A stretch of 64,000 nt of DNA from Schlesneria paludicola DSM 18645. Lineage in GTDB: Bacteria; Planctomycetota; Planctomycetia; Planctomycetales; Planctomycetaceae. Location of the stretch: contig NZ_JH636435.1 of NCBI RefSeq assembly GCF_000255655.1, positions 1,767,214 through 1,831,213 of the forward strand, read 5' to 3'. Position numbers and translations under genes: made by a program. The notes below the pieces were generated by a model. It was not told where the DNA came from and did not search any database. It saw only the letters and a list, made by a program, of their open reading frames with translations. The first letter of the stretch is position 1. Every line of letters starts with the position of its first letter. Of the stretch, positions 57,305 to 64,000 are shown in pieces.

Positions 57305-57362
57305 TCAACCTCGCAGTGTGCTGTGTCTCAAGCAGAAAAATCCACACCTTGGAATCACGGTC

Positions 57363-58319
57363 ATGTTGACATCGACCAGAAGTTCTCGCGATCAAAGTCA
57401 CTCCCGATCAGGCTTTAGCCTGATCGAATTGATGGCCGTGATCACAATCGTCTCGGTGCTCTTCGCGCTGCTCCTTCCCGCAATCCAACAGTCTCGCGAA
57501 GCCGCCAGGAGAACTCAGTGCAAGAATAATCTAATGCAACTTGGCATTGCACTACAAAACTACGCGATGGCGTTTGAAGTCCTTCCTCCCGGAACTCAGA
57601 ACATTTCGGGGCCGATCCAATCGACAGAGGGCGGTGGATACCATATGGGATGGTTGACTCAGATTCTGCCCTATATCGACCAGCAGAATGCGTTCAATCA
57701 GATCGATTTCAAACTTTCAGTGTACGACAAAGGTAATCTGTCGACTCGCTTACGGCCCATCGCGGCATTTGTCTGTCCTTCAAGTTTCATCAGTCGAGGG
57801 GCACTGGGATATCCAACGACCAACTATTGTGGCATTCACAATGACTTCGAAACGTTGATCGATGTCAATCAAAACGGGTTACTCTTCCTCAACAGCTCGA
57901 TTTCGTACGAACAGATCGTCGATGGTAGTTCGTATACCGCCATGCTCGTCGAAGTCGTTCCCAATGCCACAACGGATTTGGGATGGATGTCGGGCACGCG
58001 ATCCACTCTGAGGACGCTGACGCTGGCTGTCATCAAGACATCGAAGAGCCCCAATGGAAATCCCGCAGGTGGAAACAACCACGTCGTTGAATACGAGAAA
58101 CATCCGCGCCCGCAACTACAGGGCCAAGGCGACCCTACGATGACAGGCAGCACCACGAGCAATTCTGCAGGTGGCCCCGGAAGTTACCACACCGGCGGAC
58201 TCCAAATGCTCATGGGCGATGGTGCCGTTCGCTTTATCAGCGATAACATTGACGCCCAAACCCTGCGCTGCCTGGGACACCGCGCCGACGGTGAACTTTT
58301 GAAGTCATCCATATTTTAG
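57363..58319 (+). CDS. DUF1559 prepilin-like protein
   Basis: A 318-residue protein from ATG 57363. The prepilin motif GFSLIELMAVITIVSVLFAL is followed by [20 protein letters not shown], the DUF1559 N-terminal signature, and later by VDGSSYTAMLVE and FISDNIDAQTL. Likely a major surface-exposed pseudopilin-like protein of the system upstream. Its TAG stop (58317-58319) overlaps the first bases of repeat copy 4. Confidence 0.9.
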   Translation: MLTSTRSSRDQSHSRSGFSLIELMAVITIVSVLFALLLPAIQQSREAARRTQCKNNLMQLGIALQNYAMAFEVLPPGTQNISGPIQSTEGGGYHMGWLTQILPYIDQQNAFNQIDFKLSVYDKGNLSTRLRPIAAFVCPSSFISRGALGYPTTNYCGIHNDFETLIDVNQNGLLFLNSSISYEQIVDGSSYTAMLVEVVPNATTDLGWMSGTRSTLRTLTLAVIKTSKSPNGNPAGGNNHVVEYEKHPRPQLQGQGDPTMTGSTTSNSAGGPGSYHTGGLQMLMGDGAVRFISDNIDAQTLRCLGHRADGELLKSSIF

Positions 58320-58420
58320 CAGCCTGTTGAAGTAAGGGGGACAGGAATCTTGGCAGCCACGATGTCATGGCGTTTTTTAATCTGGCCGGAGACAGTCCCC
58401 GTTACTTCCACATGCTGTTA
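58318..58420 (+). repeat. dispersed ~100-bp repeat, copy 4
   Basis: Begins AGCAGCCTGTTGAAGTAAGG and ends TTACTTCCACATGCTGTTA, with core CGATGTCATGGCGTTTTTTA. Inverted ends and internal ACAGG / CAGTCCCC are conserved. It lies between two DUF1559 genes. Confidence 0.9.
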
Positions 58421-58483
58421 GTTGGGTTTTCCATCTGGCCGATCGAATTCGGACAGTCTGCTTTTGAACAGGACGTCTCCAAC

Positions 58484-59419
58484 ATGCTTCAAGCGTTCAA
58501 TACGTTCCGCACACGGCCACCCCAACGCTCGCGCGGGTTCACGATCATCGAAATGCTCGTCACGATTGCAATCATCGCCGTATTGATGTCCATGCTAGTG
58601 CCAGCGGTGCAGCAAGCACGTGAAGCGGCACGGCGGACCCAATGCAAAAGCAATTTGATGCAAATCGGATTAGCACTCAACAACTACCTGATGGCGAACA
58701 CAACTTTGCCGGCAGGATCACAAAATGAATCGGGGCCAATTCGATCAACCGAGTCAGGTGGCTATCACATGAGCTGGCTGACTCAAATTCTGCCTTACGT
58801 CGATCAGCAGAATGCGTTTCGTAAGATCGACTTCACACGCGGTGTCTATGACACCGCTAATTCATCGGTCCGCTCACATCGCGTGAATCTGCTCATCTGT
58901 CCTTCCGACCCGTTAAGGTTCAGCAGTCCCGCTCCCGCGACATCCTATTGCGGCGTCCATCACGATGTCGAAGCACCGATCGATGTAAACCAGAACGGCG
59001 TATTGTTCCTCAATAGCGCTGTCCGCTATGAAGATATTCCCGATGGCAGTTCCAATACGATGATGGTGGTGGAATCTCAAATTGATCAACGAAGCCAACT
59101 CGGATGGATGTCTGGTACACGCTCGTCACTCCGAAACGCCGTCGTCGTTCGGCCAGAGTCCGCACCGGCTGACGGAACACCTGCGAAAACAGAATTTGCC
59201 ATGCACGCGGAATTCACAGGTCCCTCACTGGACGCGGCAGCAAATCCCACTGCACTTGATGATCCGCTGTATGTCGGTGGCTACCACAGTCCACATTGGA
59301 CAGGCATTCACATCCTGCTGGGCGATGGTTCGGTGCGATTCCTCAGTCAGGCCATCAACGCCAAGACGTTCCGTAACCTGGCCCATCGCTCGGATGGCGA
59401 ACTGATCGCCGATTTCTGA
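58484..59419 (+). CDS. DUF1559 prepilin-like protein
   Basis: A 311-residue paralogue of the previous gene. Prepilin motif GFTIIEMLVTIAIIAVLMSM, then [20 protein letters not shown] and matching blocks SGGYHMSWLTQILPYVDQQN. The start at ATG 58484 is chosen; the frame is open to 58367 inside the repeat. The two paralogues flank repeat copy 4, so duplication may have involved it. Confidence 0.9.
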   Translation: MLQAFNTFRTRPPQRSRGFTIIEMLVTIAIIAVLMSMLVPAVQQAREAARRTQCKSNLMQIGLALNNYLMANTTLPAGSQNESGPIRSTESGGYHMSWLTQILPYVDQQNAFRKIDFTRGVYDTANSSVRSHRVNLLICPSDPLRFSSPAPATSYCGVHHDVEAPIDVNQNGVLFLNSAVRYEDIPDGSSNTMMVVESQIDQRSQLGWMSGTRSSLRNAVVVRPESAPADGTPAKTEFAMHAEFTGPSLDAAANPTALDDPLYVGGYHSPHWTGIHILLGDGSVRFLSQAINAKTFRNLAHRSDGELIADF

Positions 59420-59591
59420 GTTGTTCGACAAAGGCCTCGCCGAGGAATCCCAACACTCTGCCAATGCAGACTTGCTTGCGCCGATACCAGGAAGCCTGTT
59501 CATCGCGCGGCGAGTTCGCTACACCAGAACGAATGAACGGGTCCCTGAACTGCACTTGAATTCCTGCCGGACGATGCGAGGACAATCCACG

Positions 59592-60281
59592 ATGGAAGGC
59601 GATCCCAAATACCAAACCGGCGACCCGGCTGCCCCTTCTTCGGTTCCCCCCGGAATCATCATCAGCTCGGACACCTTTCGCGAGAATCGAATTCCACCGG
59701 GACAGACTCGTACGCGCAAATGGCCCGTCCTGCAATGGGGACCGATTCCGGACATTCCTGTCGACCAGTGGCGATTCGAAGTAGGCGGACTGGTTGAACG
59801 TCCATTCTCGCTGAACTGGACAGAATACCTGGCCTTACCCCGGGCAAAAGTATTCTCTGACTTTCACTGCGTGACGCGCTGGTCCCGGCTTGGCAACATC
59901 TGGGAGGGCGTTTCCATCCAAACGCTGATGGAACGCGCGGGTGTCAAACCCGAGGCTCGATTCGTCATCGCTCTGGGATATGACGACGGCTGGACGACCA
60001 ATATGCCGTTGGCGGACATTGCACAGCCCGATGTGCTGCTCGCGGACACGCACGACGGCCAGCCAATCAACTTTGAACACGGGGGGCCCGTTCGGCTGGT
60101 GGTTCCACGACTCTACGCGTGGAAGAGCGCGAAATGGTGCCGTTCGCTAACTTTCCTCGATCACGACCAGCCTGGACTGTGGGAACAACAGGGCTATCAC
60201 AATCACGGTGATCCCTGGGTCGAAGAGCGTTTCGGCTCCGAAACGCTTCCATCAGGCTGGACCGAAGAATCAGATTTTTAG
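59592..60281 (+). CDS. sulfite-oxidase-type molybdopterin oxidoreductase
   Basis: A 229-residue enzyme with the MoCo domain of the sulfite oxidase/YedY-MsrP family: WRFEVGGLVERPFSLNWTEY, FSDFHCVTRWSRLGN (C93 binds molybdenum), VIALGYDDGWTTNMPLADI and GGPVRLVVPRLYAWKSAKW. There is no signal peptide in the chosen frame. ATG 59592 has GAGGA eight bases upstream. The substrate could be a sulfoxide or another small oxo compound. It is next to the DUF1559 gene but unlikely to share its role. Confidence 0.88.
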   Translation: MEGDPKYQTGDPAAPSSVPPGIIISSDTFRENRIPPGQTRTRKWPVLQWGPIPDIPVDQWRFEVGGLVERPFSLNWTEYLALPRAKVFSDFHCVTRWSRLGNIWEGVSIQTLMERAGVKPEARFVIALGYDDGWTTNMPLADIAQPDVLLADTHDGQPINFEHGGPVRLVVPRLYAWKSAKWCRSLTFLDHDQPGLWEQQGYHNHGDPWVEERFGSETLPSGWTEESDF

Positions 60282-60348
60282 CGGCCGCTATTTGCGATCT
60301 TGGTTGACAGGGGTCCGATCGCTCCAGCGTCGCGACCGATGAATTTCA

Positions 60349-63339
60349 TCAATCGAGGTAGATAAACTCGTTCAAATTGAGTGTCATCAGACAGAATTGA
60401 TCGAGTGCTTTCTCGGCCGTCAAATTGTGTTTTGATTTCAAGGACTCGATCAGTTTCAGCCCCTCTTCAATGATGGATGGATCGGGTTCACGGCCAAGCG
60501 TCAACCGATAGGCAATCGCGACCTGCTTTTGCACATCGTCACCCGCTTCCGTCCTGAGCCGTCGAGCGAACTCTGCGGCTTCCTGATTGAGGAACGCGCC
60601 ATTCAGCATTCCCAAAGCTTGAGTCGGTTGAGTGGTTGTGAATCGAGCGGCGCAACTGCTGTCGGTGTCGGCGAAATCAAAGTCCGACAAGATCGGTAGC
60701 AACAACGAACGTTTGACCTGCACGTAAATACTTCGCCGAGCTTGCTCTTCCGGCGATGACGTTTCCCACCCTTTGCCCGGCTCCGATTGGCCGGCCTTGA
60801 CCTCGTCACTAATCGCGGGAAACACGCCCGGACCATACATCTTCGGATTCAAGCGACCATCGACAGCGAGAATCGAATCACGAATCTCTTCGGCACTCAA
60901 CCTCCGCATGTCATGTCGCCAGAAGAGATTGTTCAAGGGATCGACGACGCGGGGATCAGTGACCGCCATGCCGTTCTTCGAAAACGCGGCGACAGGCATC
61001 GAAGCTTGTGACGACATGCGATAGGCGTTCGACATCACAATCAGCTTGTGAATTCGCTTCATGGACCATGGAACGTTTCCAATTGCAGTGTTGTTGCTGG
61101 CGATAGCGCCGCCTGATTTTGCCGAAACCGGCACGGCATGTCCGCCCGTGCTGAGTTGCAGCGCCAGCCAATCGAGAAGTTCAGGATGAGTGGGTCGATC
61201 ACCGAGCAGACCGAAGTTGTTGGGTGAACGCACGATTCCTCGCCCGAACAGGTGTTGCCAGATTCGATTGACCATGACGCGAGCGGTCAATCGGTTGTCC
61301 GACGATGCGATCCAGTTCGCGAGAGCGAGTCGACGGCCTGACGAGGTAGCCGCGGGGCCCGGTTCCGGAATGATTGCGGTGCCTCCTCCCAGCGATGTAA
61401 TAAACGCGGGGACGACCTTTTCACCGGGTGACTGAGGATTGCCCCGTTTGAGCAGCATGGTCTCAGGAGGATTGGGCCCCACCTCGGTTACGCACAGCGC
61501 GTATGCAGCCTCAACCCGGTGGCGTTTGGCTTCACCCAATTCTTTCGTCAATTTCGCGTATTGGTCGTGGCGCTCGCCGCCGAGAATTGTCGGCCCCTGC
61601 GCGGCCATCAGAGCCGCGAAGTCCGGCCGATTCTTGACTGAGGTCAATTGTCCATTTTCCGCCCCGGCTGAAAGAGATCGCGATTCCACTCCCGGTCCCG
61701 ACCACTTTACAACGAGCGCCTTCGCCCCCGTCGGCCCCTGAAAGTAGTCCAGACGGATCGGAACTCGACCTTGCTTCAAGCGAATCTTGCCCGTGCGAGG
61801 ACTACCCAATCCGTGGATTCCGTCGTAGACAACGGCAGATTGGCCATCCACGATCAGACGCGAACCATCGTCGGAATCAAGACTGAATGTGTACTCACCG
61901 TCTTGAGGAACCTTCAGCACTCCCGTGAAGACAAAGCCAAATGCGAACTCGCGCGTGGCAGGGGTGATATCGAAAAAGCCTTTCTCCAGTCGAGCAACCG
62001 TCTCGGGTTTGATGCTGTCAAAATCAGGTAGTGACTGCCAGGTATCGCGGTAGAAGCGATATTCGAGATCATCCAGATCCGGCTGATCGGCCAATGTCTG
62101 TCGTTCGCGCAGTTTCTCGCGAAACTCGTTCTCGATCGTCGAGATCGATGCCTGCAACTGATTCAGGCGATCCTGATGCTTCTTCACCGCCGCGTCATAC
62201 GTTTGACGCGCGGCGTCATTCTCGAAGATCGGACGCTCGGTATTGGGGCTGGGATTCCCATTGGGTGTGATCCCCTGAAAGAACGCAAGCATGCTGTAGT
62301 AGTCTTGCTGCGGGATTGGATCGATCTTATGGTCGTGGCACCGGGCACAATTGACCGTCAGCCCGAGAAACCCTTGAGAAGTCGTCGTAATGATATCATC
62401 GAGCACGTCAAAGACGGCAAGAAGCTTGTCGGCAGGTTCGTCGTCCCACATCCCGAGCCGATAAAACCCTGTCGCAATCACGCCGTCGCTGCCGGTTTCC
62501 GGTAATTCGTCCCCAGCAAGTTGTTCGCGAATGAACTGGTCATACGGCTTATCAAGATTGAATGATCGAATGACATAATCACGATAGCGCCAGGCATTCG
62601 GTTTCGGCCCGTCACGCTCAAAGCTATTGGTGTCGGCATAGCGGACAACATCAAGCCAATGGCGAGCCCAGTGTTCCCCGAAATGGTGGGATCCCAGCAG
62701 TCGATCGACAACGCTTTCGTAGGCGCGGGGCGAGGAATCGGCGAGAAACGCCTGAACCTCGGCCGCCGTCGGCGGAAGACCAATCAGATCATACGTAACG
62801 CGACGAAGAAGGGCCTCTTTCCCCAGAGGCGCCGCGGGAGAGAGCCCGTTTTGTTCCAGTTGGCTCAAAATGAACGAATCAATCGGGTTTGCGATCCACG
62901 TTTCATTTTTGACTTTGGGTGGAAGATGATCCTGCAGGGGTTCGAAGGCCCAGTGGTCTTTCCAAACGGCCCCCTGATCAATCCATTTTTTTAGCAGTTC
63001 AATCTGGATCGGAGTCAGTGGCGCGCCCTCGGGGGGCATCCGCTCACCTTCCTCTCCCGACGAAATGCGATGAATCAGTTCACTTTGGGCCGATTCATTC
63101 GGCACGATCGCTTGTTTGCCGGAATCGACTTTCGCCGTCGCCGTCGCGCGGCGATTCAACCGCAATCCGCCCTCCGCCTTGTCGGGACCATGACACGCAA
63201 AACATCGCTTGGCGAAAATCGGTTGAATCTGACGGCCAAAATCAATCGACTCCTGAGCATTGGCAAGTTCTGTTAGCGTCAAACCCGCCAGCAGTACAGC
63301 TCCTAAGATCGCTGTTCGCCCACGCAAAACGAGATTCAT
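60349..63339 (-). CDS. PSCyt1-DUF1549-PA14-DUF1553 exported protein
   Basis: A 996-residue planctomycete protein. Signal peptide 1-28 (cut after ANA). Haem-binding motif C46-F-A-C49-H50 in the PSCyt1 domain, then DUF1549 (NPIDSFILSQLEQNGLSPAA, LIGLPPTAAEV). A PA14-type beta domain (GVLKVPQDGEYTFSLDSDDG, RLIVDGQSAV, about 430-550) and a C-terminal DUF1553 domain (LANWIASSDNRLTARVMVNR, IWQHLFGRGIV) follow. PA14 inserts suggest carbohydrate binding. Members form large families with unproven function, probably in polymer degradation or respiration. Confidence 0.95.
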   Translation of the reverse strand: MNLVLRGRTAILGAVLLAGLTLTELANAQESIDFGRQIQPIFAKRCFACHGPDKAEGGLRLNRRATATAKVDSGKQAIVPNESAQSELIHRISSGEEGERMPPEGAPLTPIQIELLKKWIDQGAVWKDHWAFEPLQDHLPPKVKNETWIANPIDSFILSQLEQNGLSPAAPLGKEALLRRVTYDLIGLPPTAAEVQAFLADSSPRAYESVVDRLLGSHHFGEHWARHWLDVVRYADTNSFERDGPKPNAWRYRDYVIRSFNLDKPYDQFIREQLAGDELPETGSDGVIATGFYRLGMWDDEPADKLLAVFDVLDDIITTTSQGFLGLTVNCARCHDHKIDPIPQQDYYSMLAFFQGITPNGNPSPNTERPIFENDAARQTYDAAVKKHQDRLNQLQASISTIENEFREKLRERQTLADQPDLDDLEYRFYRDTWQSLPDFDSIKPETVARLEKGFFDITPATREFAFGFVFTGVLKVPQDGEYTFSLDSDDGSRLIVDGQSAVVYDGIHGLGSPRTGKIRLKQGRVPIRLDYFQGPTGAKALVVKWSGPGVESRSLSAGAENGQLTSVKNRPDFAALMAAQGPTILGGERHDQYAKLTKELGEAKRHRVEAAYALCVTEVGPNPPETMLLKRGNPQSPGEKVVPAFITSLGGGTAIIPEPGPAATSSGRRLALANWIASSDNRLTARVMVNRIWQHLFGRGIVRSPNNFGLLGDRPTHPELLDWLALQLSTGGHAVPVSAKSGGAIASNNTAIGNVPWSMKRIHKLIVMSNAYRMSSQASMPVAAFSKNGMAVTDPRVVDPLNNLFWRHDMRRLSAEEIRDSILAVDGRLNPKMYGPGVFPAISDEVKAGQSEPGKGWETSSPEEQARRSIYVQVKRSLLLPILSDFDFADTDSSCAARFTTTQPTQALGMLNGAFLNQEAAEFARRLRTEAGDDVQKQVAIAYRLTLGREPDPSIIEEGLKLIESLKSKHNLTAEKALDQFCLMTLNLNEFIYLD

Positions 63340-64000
<661 letters not shown>

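Overview
The window looks like a chromosomal piece of a planctomycete (Planctomycetota). The evidence is the mix of families: prepilin-like DUF1559 proteins, paired DUF1592/DUF1552 proteins, a large exported PSCyt1-DUF1549-PA14-DUF1553 protein, caspase-FGE fusions, and a BlaR1-type M56 protease carrying carboxypeptidase-regulatory repeats. The last 32 bases are pure C, which suggests a contig end or an assembly artefact.

Layout. 1-9.4 kb is ordinary chromosome: a truncated DUF1559 gene, an SDR oxidoreductase, a Kef/YbaL-type antiporter, the DUF1592-DUF1552 pair, and a PadR regulator coupled to a membrane protein. 10.2-17.3 kb holds what looks like a small acyl-processing cluster: a metallo-beta-lactamase-fold hydrolase, an exported alpha/beta hydrolase, a SAM methyltransferase, an acyl carrier protein, an adenylate-forming ligase and an E2-like acyltransferase. 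17.9-20.1 kb is a compact unit that may be foreign: a nitrilase, a broken amidase and a tautomerase, divergent from an HxlR regulator with a perfect operator-like palindrome. 20.4-26.6 kb has a BlaI/BlaR1-type pair with a BlaI box over its promoter, then an OprO/P-type porin.

26.8-48.4 kb is an accessory region full of broken genes. It has an HsdR fragment, two truncated insertion sequences, three genes interrupted by in-frame TAA codons, a lipase/UvsE/GIY-YIG chimera with a frameshift, an ATPase-like C-terminal stub and a degenerate FGE fragment. Intact inside it are two paralogous caspase-FGE genes flanking a di-CxxCH protein and a CsgG/FlgO-like exported protein, and a DUF3883 nuclease-like gene with a small partner. 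The region ends at a tRNA-Leu(GAG) gene, beside a cluster of 12-bp-spaced TTTTACACG repeats, as genomic islands often do. No integrase was found.

48.7-63.3 kb is again ordinary: an HExxH metallopeptidase, an M81 (MlrC-like) protein, a pseudopilin operon (two GspF-like proteins, GspI/J-like and PilX-like proteins, two DUF1559 proteins, several with ATGA overlaps), a molybdopterin oxidoreductase and the PSD1-type protein. A family of about 100-bp palindromic-ended repeats (four copies and one half copy) is scattered through the window.
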